A stretch of DNA of 64,000 nt from JAMQPK01 sp963761975. Lineage in GTDB: Bacteria > Acidobacteriota > Vicinamibacteria > Vicinamibacterales > JAMQPK01. How positions within the stretch are numbered: the stretch's first letter is position 1; the number at the start of each line of letters is the position of its first letter. The stretch spans positions 1,674,001 to 1,738,000 of the forward strand of contig CAVXIR010000002.1 of NCBI GenBank assembly GCA_963761975.1, given 5' to 3'. The position numbers and the translations under genes were made by a program. Under the pieces are notes generated by a model. That model was not told where the DNA came from, made no database searches, and saw only the letters and a program-made list of their open reading frames with translations. Positions 35,796 to 44,108 of this stretch are shown here, in pieces.

Positions 35796-35885
35796 TTACC
35801 GTCGTCGTGAGCGCCGGTACAGCGCCACGCGAATAAAAAACAGAATCATGAAGATGGCCATCAGGGCCAGGACGGCTCGACCCAC
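35796..35885 (-). CDS. Possible 29-residue membrane peptide
   Basis: The frame begins GTG, two bases after the TerB-like gene's stop, and reads MGRAVLALMAIFMILFFIRV, ending in a basic tail (YRRSRRR). A single transmembrane helix followed by positive charge predicts an N-out, C-in orientation. It is placed as a last gene in the operon. It may be real; no homologue is known to me. Confidence 0.35.
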   Translation of the reverse strand: MGRAVLALMAIFMILFFIRVALYRRSRRR

Positions 35886-35887
35886 GA

Positions 35888-36475
35888 TTACGTCTTGCCG
35901 CCCTTCTCGAGCTCTTCGTGAATGTGCGCGAGAATCTGTCGCTCTTCATCCGAGACCGCTCGGAATCCGACGATGCCTCCTGACGCCGAGGCGATAGCAG
36001 TGGCGAGGGCGAGCAGGTCGCGCTCGCTGGCGGCGCGCGCCTCGGGCGACTGTGCCTGCAGAATCGTGCTGATGGCGCGGAGTGTTTTTTCGAAGAGATC
36101 GTCGGACGGTTTCTGCGCGAGCCAGCGATGCAGCTGCTCGTCGGCGGCCGAGCCCGCGCTGATGCCGCGTGTGCGCGCGGCTTTGACGACGAGCTCGCGC
36201 TCCTTCTGTGTGACGCCGCCCTCTGCCCACGCCGTCTGGATCAGCGGGACGAGATGGAGCAGCATGACGGTTTCAGGTGTGTAACCCAGCTCCTGCAGAT
36301 CGCGCAGTACGTCTTCGTCTGCGACGCCTGATTGCTCGCCCAGCCGTTTCCGTTGTTCGTCAGCCTCGGCTTTGCGGCGCATCTTCTCGATGACTTCCTT
36401 TTCCTTACGCCGGAAGTAGTCCTCTTCCAGTGTCCGGCCCCGTTCGGCAAAGGCATCTTTATCGACCACGCTCAT
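35888..36475 (-). CDS. TerB-like domain protein
   Basis: 195 residues from ATG 36475; a GTG at 36469 is equally likely because GGGGAGG is six bases before it. The first 60 residues are a charged coiled coil (TLEEDYFRRKEKEVIEKMRR), and the rest is an all-helical domain with VPLIQTAWAEGGVTQKER and SDEERQILAHIHEELEKG, as in the TerB family, which has paired acidic residues for metal binding. TerB proteins are associated with tellurite resistance and membrane stress, but the role here is unknown. A possible 29-residue membrane peptide follows. Confidence 0.7.
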   Translation of the reverse strand: MSVVDKDAFAERGRTLEEDYFRRKEKEVIEKMRRKAEADEQRKRLGEQSGVADEDVLRDLQELGYTPETVMLLHLVPLIQTAWAEGGVTQKERELVVKAARTRGISAGSAADEQLHRWLAQKPSDDLFEKTLRAISTILQAQSPEARAASERDLLALATAIASASGGIVGFRAVSDEERQILAHIHEELEKGGKT

Positions 36476-36513
36476 CCTCCCCTGATCTCCCGACCTCTTG
36501 TTACTTACGAATT

Positions 36514-37215
36514 CTACGGCATGAAGGCCGACAATGGCTGACGCTGCGTGCCGGCGGCGACGAAATTCTCTGGCGCGAGCCAGGCTTCGAATGCCGCCCT
36601 GCGGGCAGGCCATTCGGCGTCGGTCATGGAAAACCACGTTGTATCGCGCGTGCGTTGCCGGTACACGATGGCTTGCCGGAACAGGCCCTCATACGTAAAA
36701 CCGAGCCGCTCTGCTGCGCGACGCGATGGCGCATTGAGGCTGTCGCACTTCCATTCGTAGCGCCGATATCCGAGCTCGTCGAACGCGCGCCGCAACATGA
36801 GGTACATCGCTTCTGTTGCAGCGGCGGTGCGCTGCAGGTGGCGTGAGAAGTTCAGGTGCCCGACTTCAATGACGCCGTTGGCGCGGTCGATGCGCATGTA
36901 TGCGGCGACGCCAACGGTGCGTCGCCGCTCGTCGACGATGGCGAAAAACAATGGGTCGTCGCTTGCGGCCGTCTTCTCCAGCCAGCGCTGAAAGCTGTCA
37001 CGATTTTCGAACGGTCCGTAAGGCAGGTACGTCCACCGGCCGTCGTGATTCACCGGTGCGCCGATGCATTCGTAGAGTTCATCGCCGTGCGCCGCCGGAT
37101 CGAGGGGTTCAACGAGGCAGAATCGTCCCGAGATCGAAGTGCGCGGTGGATGTGGACGGGGGCTCCAATCGGGCAGGGCAGCCCCGATTGGCTGGCCGAA
37201 TTCGCTGGTCGGCAT
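36514..37215 (-). CDS. GNAT family N-acetyltransferase (RimJ/RimL type)
   Basis: 233 residues. The central part resembles RimJ/RimL acetyltransferases: SISGRFCLVEPLDPAAHGD, then TVGVAAYMRIDRANGVIEVG, LQRTAAATEAMYLMLRRAF and LNAPSRRAAERLGFTYEG, the last being the acetyl-CoA motif region. It transfers an acetyl group to an amine, possibly a ribosomal protein N-terminus, an amino acid or an antibiotic. The substrate is not predictable. The first 28 residues may be extra. Confidence 0.88.
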   Translation of the reverse strand: MPTSEFGQPIGAALPDWSPRPHPPRTSISGRFCLVEPLDPAAHGDELYECIGAPVNHDGRWTYLPYGPFENRDSFQRWLEKTAASDDPLFFAIVDERRRTVGVAAYMRIDRANGVIEVGHLNFSRHLQRTAAATEAMYLMLRRAFDELGYRRYEWKCDSLNAPSRRAAERLGFTYEGLFRQAIVYRQRTRDTTWFSMTDAEWPARRAAFEAWLAPENFVAAGTQRQPLSAFMP

Positions 37216-37276
37216 TGCGCAAGGCTAACATTTCCGGCGAGATGACGATCACGTTCACCACTGGCGGCGGCTGAGC

Positions 37277-37555
37277 GTGGTTAGCCACCGGCTGAGCCTG
37301 GGCCGCGACGGCTGGCCTCAGACGCCTGACGGTGTGCCCGACCTGCAGTTCGGGCTCCGGCAGTTCATCGTCGGAACCGGCGGTGCGCCGCTGACGCAGC
37401 CTGTCCGGCGCGTTGCGAACAGCGAAACCGTCCTGTCCACCTTTGGCGTGCTTCGACTGCTCCTCGAAGGGCAGTCGTACCGCTGGGAGTTTCTGTCCAC
37501 CGACGGGGGAGCGGTTCTGGATTCAGGTCAGGGGTTGTGCCACGGGAAGCCGTAG
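37277..37555 (+). pseudogene. C-terminal fragment of a purple acid phosphatase-like metallophosphoesterase
   Basis: 92 residues from a GTG, with LRQFIVGTGGAPL, GVLRLLLEGQSYRWEFL and a tail DSGQGLCHGKP. This is the end of secreted metallophosphoesterases, whose catalytic core (GDxHG, GNHD) should lie upstream. The 60 bases between here and the GNAT gene hold none of it. So this looks like a truncated relic, or one end of a deletion. Confidence 0.55.
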
Positions 37556-37559
37556 CGAT

Positions 37560-37660
37560 ACAGCAATTCTCTGTCAGGGCAGATGGCAAAGGGCTGATGG
37601 CAGACGGTACTCTCTGCCATCATCCATCTGCCCTCTGCCCTGACAACCCGTGAAGACTCT
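37560..37660. repeat. Inverted CAGGGCAGATGG words
   Basis: GTCAGGGCAGATGGC and GCTGATGGCAGA words face CTCTGCCATCATCCATCTGCCC and TCTGCCCTGAC words, forming a long inverted repeat at the 3' end of the rhomboid gene. Confidence 0.8.
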
Positions 37661-37663
37661 GCG

Positions 37664-38426
37664 TCAGTTCCAGCCGACGTGCCGCGGCTTCCAATGGTGC
37701 GACTCGTGCGCGGCCACACGGTCTCGCCGCTCGAACAACTTCACCAGGTACTACGCCCGCCAGGAAGCCGCCCAGATGTGCCCAGAACGCCACGCCGCCA
37801 CCCTGCTCGGCGTAGACGCTCGTGATTCCACCGGCGATTTGCAACACCATCCAGTAGATCAGCATCGCCCATGCCGGCAGCGCAACCGAGTGCATGTAAA
37901 ACCCGAACGGTATGACCGTGAATACACGGACGCGCGGAAACAGAACCAGGTACGCACCCATGACGCCGCTGATGGCGCCCGATGCGCCGACCATCGGCAC
38001 AGGTGATTGCGGATTGGCGAGCACCTGCGCAAGTGCTGCCGCGATTCCGCAGAGGAGGTAGAACATGAGGAATCGCGGCCGCGTCATCGAATCCTCGATG
38101 TTGTTGCCGAACAGCCAGAGGAACCACATGTTGCCCAGCAGGTGCATCCAGCCTCCGTGGAGGAACATTGACGTAATGAGGTGAAACGGCTCGCGGCCTG
38201 GATCGGTCACGCAGACGAGGCCCTCCCCCATGGGGAACGCGGCGCCGGGCGGCAGCGAGGCGGTGAGCTCGGCCGGAATCAAACCGAGATTACAGACGGA
38301 TGCCGCGACAGCCTGCTCCGCTCCGGCCCCCTGCACGACGATCCATGACAGGACGTTCAGCCCAATGAACGCCATGGTGACGACCGGCGTCCGCTGCGTT
38401 TCGTTCTCATCGTGATAAGGAAACAT
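37664..38426 (-). CDS. Rhomboid-family intramembrane serine protease, one frameshift
   Basis: The frame from 38426 gives six transmembrane helices with the rhomboid motifs HGGWMHLLGNMWFLWLFG, the serine GASGAISGVMG and the histidine AFWAHLGGF. After LAGVV (near 37751) a base appears inserted; the alternative frame continues LVKLFERRDRVAAH and HHWKPRHVGWN, a normal rhomboid end, with a stop at 37664. The unshifted frame would add a C-terminal tail of about 40 unrelated residues. Total length 763 is 254 codons plus one. Rhomboids cleave transmembrane substrates; none is identified here. Confidence 0.85.
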
Positions 38427-38433
38427 CGTGACC

Positions 38434-39219
38434 TCACGTCAACCAGCTGCGAATCCTTGCGGCGAGCTCGGCCGTAGCCGCAATTATCGTGACCTGGTTC
38501 GGCGAGAGCGGAGTATAAGCTTCGCCGCTGAGATGGATGGCGACGCCGCCGGCTTCGGTGATGGCGAGGGTCCCCGGAGCATGATCCCATGGTAGCAGGC
38601 GGTAATAGATGACAAAGTCCTTGTCGCCTCGAAGAATGGCAGAGTACTCCGTGGCCGCCGAGCCGGTCGACGGATGCGCTTCGAACTTATCGTGCAGTCT
38701 CTTCTCCACATCACGCGCGGCGTGCACAGGCATCATCCTGGTGTGAACGCTGCCGCGCGGAAGATCGGTCCGCGGTCCACGTGTGTCCACGCGAACATCG
38801 TTGATGCGGGTGCCGCCGCCTCGCTCGGCCGTAACGAGATATCCGGCAGGTGCGGCCGCCGGAACGGCCATCCACGATGCGCGCGTGCGGCCATTCTCAA
38901 CCAGTGCCAGCATGACGCCGAAGTCCGCCTTCCCACGCGCGAAATTCTTCGTCCCATCGATCGGATCGATCAGCCAGACCGGCGCGTGTGAAGATAAAGC
39001 ACTCACAAGGTCGGGATTTTCGCTGACGGCTTCTTCACCGACAAACTTGGCTTCAGGTACAACGCTGCGCAACTGTTCCATCAGCGATTGCTCAGCTGCC
39101 TTGTCGACAATCGTGACGACGTCTTCGGGGTCACCCGGCGTGTCCTTGGCGTGTATGTGTTCGGGCAGCAGCGCACGAAATGACGGCATCACAATGGAGG
39201 CCGCCACATGCTGAATCAC
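38434..39219 (-). CDS. Inositol monophosphatase family protein
   Basis: 261 residues from the GTG at 39219; the frame is open to another GTG at 39294 but that part translates a repeat. Motifs of the Mg-dependent phosphatase family are present: FVGEEAVSE (metal-binding Glu), LIDPIDGTKNFARG, and WDHAPGTLAITEAGG. The family hydrolyses inositol-1-phosphate, 3'-phosphoadenosine 5'-phosphate or histidinol phosphate; which one is uncertain. Overlaps no neighbour; the rhomboid gene lies seven bases downstream on the same strand. Confidence 0.87.
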   Translation of the reverse strand: MIQHVAASIVMPSFRALLPEHIHAKDTPGDPEDVVTIVDKAAEQSLMEQLRSVVPEAKFVGEEAVSENPDLVSALSSHAPVWLIDPIDGTKNFARGKADFGVMLALVENGRTRASWMAVPAAAPAGYLVTAERGGGTRINDVRVDTRGPRTDLPRGSVHTRMMPVHAARDVEKRLHDKFEAHPSTGSAATEYSAILRGDKDFVIYYRLLPWDHAPGTLAITEAGGVAIHLSGEAYTPLSPNQVTIIAATAELAARIRSWLT

Positions 39220-39400
39220 GCCGGTGACGCGGCTCGAAAGTCGATGGTCTATGGTCAAAGGCGATCGTTCGATAGCGGTCTGTGGTCGGTACACCGATCG
39301 TATCGCCCACTATTCTGCTGTACACGATCCGGACAATCCAGTCGAACTGGTGTGTCGTTTGCTTCTCCCAAAGTGGTGCCTGTTAGGTAAGGAGAGACAC

Positions 39401-39955
39401 ATGATGAAACATGTCATTTCCGGAGCTCTAGCCCTTGGCTTGATCGCAGGTGTGCCAGTCGCGGCCTCGGCGCAGGAACGGGTTCCGCACGCGGGAACGA
39501 CCGCCGTCGGAATCGACTTCGGTTACTTGGTGCCGAAAGACGAGTCGCTCGACACCACGATGAACGTCGGCGCGCTCTTCGAGTACTACCTGACTCCGCG
39601 CGTCAGTTTGCGAACCGGCTTCGGCATCGCCGATCCTGAGCACCAGAACGAAATCAATTCGCTTCGGCAGGTGCCGCTGCGAATGGACATCAACTACAAC
39701 TGGGAAGGCGGCCGGTGGCACCCGTTTGTCGGAACCGGCGTGGGCGCCTACTTCCTGCAGCAGAAGAGCGACGGACGTCCGTTCGGCGACCAGGAGACGA
39801 AATTCGGATTCAACGTTGGAGGCGGCGCCGAATACTTCTTTGGACCGAGGCTGGCGTTGAAGGGCGAAGGGCGGTACCACATCATCGAGAACGCTGCGAG
39901 CGGCCTCGATCCGTCCGGACTCTCGCTCAGTATCGGCCTGAAACGGTACTTCTAA
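39401..39955 (+). CDS. Outer-membrane beta-barrel protein
   Basis: 184 residues from the ATG at 39401, eight bases after AAGGAG. A signal peptide (VISGALALGLIAGVPVAASA) is followed by alternating strands, including VGIDFGYLVPKD, VGALFEYYLTPRVSLRTG, GTGVGAYFL and FGFNVGGGAEYFFGPR, and a C-terminal aromatic residue (LSIGLKRYF). The layout matches OmpA-like eight-stranded barrels. Substrate and function are unknown. Confidence 0.82.
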   Translation: MMKHVISGALALGLIAGVPVAASAQERVPHAGTTAVGIDFGYLVPKDESLDTTMNVGALFEYYLTPRVSLRTGFGIADPEHQNEINSLRQVPLRMDINYNWEGGRWHPFVGTGVGAYFLQQKSDGRPFGDQETKFGFNVGGGAEYFFGPRLALKGEGRYHIIENAASGLDPSGLSLSIGLKRYF

Positions 39956-40023
39956 CGCTCGCGGGTTTCGCGTTCTTGTTCCACGTTCCGCGTTCGTGAT
40001 GGCGACGGGCGGACACGGGACAC

Positions 40024-40302
40024 CTAACCGTCGGGGTTCGTGGAGATCGTAGAGTTCGTAGGTTCGTAGGTTCGTAGGTTCGTAGGTTCGTAGGTTCGTG
40101 GGTTCGTGGGTTCGTGGGTTCGTGGGGTTCGTAGGTTCGTGGGTTCGTAGGTTCGTCGGTTCGTGGGGTTCGGGCGCGCTCCGGATTCGTCGCGCGCTCG
40201 CAATGGACGAACCCTACGAACTTTACGAACCCTACGAACTTCACGAACCACACGAACCATACGAACCACACGAACCACACGAACCACACGAACCACAGTG
40301 AT
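40024..40302. repeat. Long inverted array of GTTCGTAGG words
   Basis: About a dozen copies of GGTTCGTAGG/GGTTCGTGGG words (40033-40166) lead to a 30-bp core (40167-40196) and then the inverse words ACGAACCCTACGAACTT and CACACGAACC (40205-40302). The array lies at the 3' end of the minus-strand permease gene. A second array with the same core lies upstream of the PadR gene. Confidence 0.9.
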
Positions 40303-40305
40303 TCG

Positions 40306-42936
40306 TCAGTGCGCCTTGAGCACTTCCACAGGATTCGAAATCGCCGCACGTCGCGCTGGAAGGTAGCCGGCCAGCACCGTGACGACGCCCAGCAGAACAA
40401 CGACACCCAGATATACCTGGAGATCGAGGGGCTCCACTTCGAAGAGCACTGTCGTAAGCAGCCGCGTGGCGGCAATGGCGCCCGCGAGGCCGAGGGTCAA
40501 CCCGATGGCGGCGAGGACAAGCGCCTGTCCCAGAATCAGCCGCAGCACGGAGCCTTTGCTCGCGCCGAGCGCCATCCGCAGACCGATCTCGTTCCATCGC
40601 TGTTCCACGGAATACGCCATCACGCCGTAAACACCGGCCATCGCCAGACATACGGCCAACACGGCAAACCCCGAAAACACCAGAGCGCGGAACGTCGGGT
40701 CCTCCACTCTCTTCGCCATTGTCTCTTCCAGCGTCGTGAAGGCAACAGGCACGTCTGGCGAGATCTCTGCTGCGAGACGCCGCAACGTTCCTGCGAGGGC
40801 GGTTGGATCGCTCACGGTTCGGATGACAAGGTTCAACGTTCGCGCGTTGTAATTGTGCTGCTGATACGGCATGTAGCAATCTGCTCGCGGCTCGAGGGCA
40901 GGATTGATCTGACGCACGTCACCGACAACACCGATGATCGTCAGCGGCGCCTTCCCGATGAAATTGCAGAAGATCGTCCTGCCTAGCGGATCTTCGCCCG
41001 CAAATGATTTTCGAACGATGGCCTCGTTGATGATGGCGACCATCGGCCTGTCGGCGACATCACCCTCGCTGATATCGCGGCCGCTCTTCAGCGGAATCCC
41101 CAGCGCGGCAAATGTGCCCGGCGCAACAAACGTCATAAACGTCTGCGGCTCGATGGTGCGGTCCCGCTTCTCGGGCATTCGATCGACGAAATAGGACCCG
41201 GAGCCAGCGAGAGCCAGGTCTCCAGGCGGCGTCGATGTGGCGCCGGCCGCGACGACGCCAGGCAGAGCTTCGATTCGCAACAGGATGTCGCGGATGAACG
41301 CATTGTGCTCTTTTTGCGAGCGGACTCCGGTCGCCTTCATGACGAGTACATTCTCGGGCTGAAAACCCAGCTCGACATTGTGCAAGGCCACGAGGCTTTT
41401 CATCAGCAGCCCCGCACCGGTGAGGAGCACGACCGCCAGCGCGATCTCCGACATGACGAGCAGTCCGCGCATGCGGGTGGCCCTGCCGCCCATCACGGAT
41501 CGCGATCCAGCCTGCTTGAGCGTGTCGATCAGATTGACCTTCGACGCATGGACTGCCGGAGCGAGACCGAACAGCACGCTGGTCGCGACCGAAACGACCA
41601 GCGTGAATGCGAGCACACTCACGTCGAGAGTCGTGTCGGTGAGCCGGATCACATCGAACGGCGCGATGGTGACCAACGCCTGCGATCCCCAGTAGGCAAG
41701 CAACGTTCCGGAGATGCCGGCCGCGAGCGCGAGCAGGAGACTTTCTGTCGTCAATTGCCGCACGATGCGAGAGCGGCTCGCACCCAGCGTCGCGCGCACG
41801 GCAACTTCCCGGCCTCGCGCGGTTGCCTTGCCGAGCAGGAGAGTGGCCGTGTTCGCACATGCGATCAAGAGCACCACGCCAACGACGCCCCACAAGAGGT
41901 AAAGCGTGAGACGGGCATCACCAACCAACTCGTCCTGCAATCGCCTTGCGGTTACGCCGCGTCCTTTGTTGCTCTCTGGATACTGCTGCTCGAGTCGGGC
42001 CGCAACGGTAGTCAGCTCCGCTTGTGCCTGTTCGAGTGAAACGCCCTCTCTGATCCGCCCGACAGCGGAGAGATTGTGCCCCGTTCGGCTGGTGGAGTTT
42101 GTCGTCTGCGGAATCCAGAGATCGGTCTTGCCCGGGTAATGGAAGCCAACCGGCATGACACCCACGATGGCTCTCGGAAGGTTGCCCACGCGCACTGTCC
42201 GTTGCAAGACGCCCGGGTCGCCGCCGAAACGGGCTTGCCAGTACGCGTGGCTGATCAAGGCCGCCGGCTGCTCGTTGCCCGGAATCTGTTCTTCGGGCGC
42301 GAACGTGCGCCCGATGATCGGCCGCACCGCGAAGACGCGAAAGAACTGCGCATCGACGCTGGCACCAAGACCATATTCGGCCGCGACACCCGTCGTCATT
42401 GGAAATTCCCCGCCGCGGTAACTCGCCATCGCTTCGAAAGTGGAGCTCTGGTCGCGCCAATCCCGAAAGTTCGCAATCGACACCTGTTGCTGACTCCCGC
42501 CGGTCGTCAGGAAAGCGGTGGAGAGCGTCACGATACGATCGGCGCCTGCATACGGAAGTGGTTTCAGCAATACGCCATTGACGACGCTGAAAACTGTCGT
42601 ATTGGCCCCGATGCCGAGTGCCATGATGCCGATTGCGAGGACAGCGAACGCCGGACTTCGTCGCAAGGCACGGGCCGCATACCGAAGGTCGTTTGTAAAG
42701 TCGCTGATCAACCTCGCCGTGCGCAAATCGCGCGACTCTTCTTTGCTCTTGCCAATCGCGCCCATGGCGCGTAGCGCGGCATACCGCGCCTCCTCCGGTG
42801 CGAGCCCGGCGCGCAGCCCCTCGTCAATCTGGCGTTCCAGGTGGAACTGCATCTCTTCATTGAGCTCGTCCTCCACGCGCGTTTGGTTGAGGATGGAGCG
42901 AAGAGCGACGCGAAGCTGTGCGAGCCACCGCGACAT
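40306..42936 (-). CDS. MacB/FtsX-like ABC transporter permease with extracellular domains
   Basis: 876 residues from ATG 42936, preceded by AAGGAGG. An N-terminal permease-prefix region (RVEDELNEEMQFHLERQID) is followed by the first transmembrane helix, a MacB-type periplasmic core domain, three helices, a second periplasmic domain and three final helices, ending YLPARRAAISNPVEVLKAH. The repeated signature LGIGANTTVFSVVNGVLL and IGLRMALGASKGSVLRL are FtsX motifs. No ATPase gene lies adjacent, as often in Acidobacteria. It probably exports a lipid, peptide or small molecule with an ATPase encoded elsewhere. The PadR gene upstream likely regulates it. Confidence 0.92.
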   Translation of the reverse strand: MSRWLAQLRVALRSILNQTRVEDELNEEMQFHLERQIDEGLRAGLAPEEARYAALRAMGAIGKSKEESRDLRTARLISDFTNDLRYAARALRRSPAFAVLAIGIMALGIGANTTVFSVVNGVLLKPLPYAGADRIVTLSTAFLTTGGSQQQVSIANFRDWRDQSSTFEAMASYRGGEFPMTTGVAAEYGLGASVDAQFFRVFAVRPIIGRTFAPEEQIPGNEQPAALISHAYWQARFGGDPGVLQRTVRVGNLPRAIVGVMPVGFHYPGKTDLWIPQTTNSTSRTGHNLSAVGRIREGVSLEQAQAELTTVAARLEQQYPESNKGRGVTARRLQDELVGDARLTLYLLWGVVGVVLLIACANTATLLLGKATARGREVAVRATLGASRSRIVRQLTTESLLLALAAGISGTLLAYWGSQALVTIAPFDVIRLTDTTLDVSVLAFTLVVSVATSVLFGLAPAVHASKVNLIDTLKQAGSRSVMGGRATRMRGLLVMSEIALAVVLLTGAGLLMKSLVALHNVELGFQPENVLVMKATGVRSQKEHNAFIRDILLRIEALPGVVAAGATSTPPGDLALAGSGSYFVDRMPEKRDRTIEPQTFMTFVAPGTFAALGIPLKSGRDISEGDVADRPMVAIINEAIVRKSFAGEDPLGRTIFCNFIGKAPLTIIGVVGDVRQINPALEPRADCYMPYQQHNYNARTLNLVIRTVSDPTALAGTLRRLAAEISPDVPVAFTTLEETMAKRVEDPTFRALVFSGFAVLAVCLAMAGVYGVMAYSVEQRWNEIGLRMALGASKGSVLRLILGQALVLAAIGLTLGLAGAIAATRLLTTVLFEVEPLDLQVYLGVVVLLGVVTVLAGYLPARRAAISNPVEVLKAH

Positions 42937-42950
42937 GTCGGACCTCCTTG

Positions 42951-43280
42951 CTAGACTGTACGCACGATGCCGGAAATGGCCGCCGACAACCGCTCCCAGT
43001 TGGCGGCTTCCTCGGCCACCGCTTTGCGCCCGGCGCGTGTCAGCGAGTAATACCGGGCACGGCGGTTCGTTTCCGACGTTTTCCACTCGGATTTGATCCA
43101 GCCCTGCTTTTCGAGTTTGTGCAACGCCGGGTAGAGCGCGCTCTGGCCGACCTGCAGCACCTCGCCCGACATCTGCCGGATTCGTTGCGCGATGGCCCAC
43201 CCGTGCATCGGCTCGAGGGCGATGATTTTCATGATGAGCAGGTCCAGCGTGCCCTGCACGAGATCCGTGGGTTTGCTCAT
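42951..43280 (-). CDS. PadR family transcriptional regulator
   Basis: 109 residues, the minimal PadR form: DLVQGTLDLLIMKIIAL, then YPALHKLEKQGWIKSEW, the recognition-helix and wing region, and a short C-terminal helix. PadR proteins are winged-helix regulators that often repress their own operon. It is directly upstream of the permease gene (14 bases). Its own promoter region holds repeated TCAGT/ACTGA elements at 43295-43317. Confidence 0.92.
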   Translation of the reverse strand: MSKPTDLVQGTLDLLIMKIIALEPMHGWAIAQRIRQMSGEVLQVGQSALYPALHKLEKQGWIKSEWKTSETNRRARYYSLTRAGRKAVAEEAANWERLSAAISGIVRTV

Positions 43281-43294
43281 CGACTTCCCTCATT

Positions 43295-43317
43295 GACTGA
43301 CATATCAGTTACTGACA
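43295..43317. promoter_or_regulatory. Candidate PadR operator
   Basis: ACTGA-CATA-TCAGT is an inverted repeat with a four-base spacer, followed by T and a third half-site ACTGACA. It lies 15-37 bases upstream of the PadR start. Confidence 0.45.
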
Positions 43318-43365
43318 AAACTATGCCCGGCGCTGTCCAAAGGCAAGCGGAAAGGAGACGCCAAC

Positions 43366-43575
43366 CTTTTGGGTTCGTAAGATTCGTAGGTTCGTAAAGT
43401 TCGTAGAGGTTCGTCGGGTTCGTCAGGTTCGGGCGCGCTCCGCATTCGTCGCGCGCCGGCACGAACCCACGAACCTACGAACTTCACGAACCTACGAACT
43501 TCACGAACCTACGAACTTCACGAACCCACGAACTTCACGAACCTACGAACTTGACGAACTTCACGAACCAGCGGA
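43366..43575. repeat. Second inverted array of GTTCGTAGG words
   Basis: TTCGTAGGTTCGTAAAG-type words (43372-43425) lead to the core at 43426-43455 and then repeated CACGAACCTACGAACTT words (43459-43570). The core differs from that at 40167-40196 by one base. Confidence 0.9.
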
Positions 43576-43634
43576 ATGCTCCGCGCGGAATGGACTACAA
43601 TCCACGCCGCACTAGCAACCGTCTAGGAGGTCAC

Positions 43635-44108
43635 GTGAGACTGATTCTTCCATTGGTGGCGCTCTGCTGCGCCATGCCAGCCTGGGCCCAATCGAGCTCC
43701 GAAATTGTCTACTGGCCGGCCGCGAAACTGAGCGGGTATTCGCCGACGTTGAAGGACCAACAGACGGCGAAGAAGACCACCAGCGCGTCACAAATCCTGT
43801 CCGACCTCGGAAACCACAAGTTTGAAATCCTGCGGCGTGACGCGAGCGGTGCAGGAGAGCTCCATCAGAACTGGACGGACATCTTCGTCGTCCAGGGGGG
43901 AGAGGCGACCATCCTCTATGGTGGGACGATCGAGGATGCCAAAGACACGGGCAACGGCGAGATCCGGGGGCCGAAACACGTCGGAGGAAAGTCCCAGAAG
44001 GTGTCGGCGGGTGACGTGCTCGTGATGCCTCCCGGCGTCGCGCATCAAACCATCGTCGAGCCGGGGAAAAATTTTTTCGTCATGATTGTGAAGGTTCAGC
44101 GGAAATGA
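43635..44108 (+). CDS. Exported cupin-domain protein
   Basis: 157 residues from the GTG at 43635, five bases after AGGAGG. Signal peptide VRLILPLVALCCAMPAWA, then a single cupin fold with NWTDIFVVQGGEATILYGG and GDVLVMPPGVAHQTIVEPG, the second cupin motif with its His. Cupins bind a metal or small ligand; the role is unknown. The 3' end overlaps the convergent hydrolase gene by 13 bases. Confidence 0.85.
   Translation: MRLILPLVALCCAMPAWAQSSSEIVYWPAAKLSGYSPTLKDQQTAKKTTSASQILSDLGNHKFEILRRDASGAGELHQNWTDIFVVQGGEATILYGGTIEDAKDTGNGEIRGPKHVGGKSQKVSAGDVLVMPPGVAHQTIVEPGKNFFVMIVKVQRK

Noticed and set aside
40024..40302. CRISPR array
   Set aside because: The words are short, without unique spacers of constant length, and are arranged as inverse halves; no cas genes.
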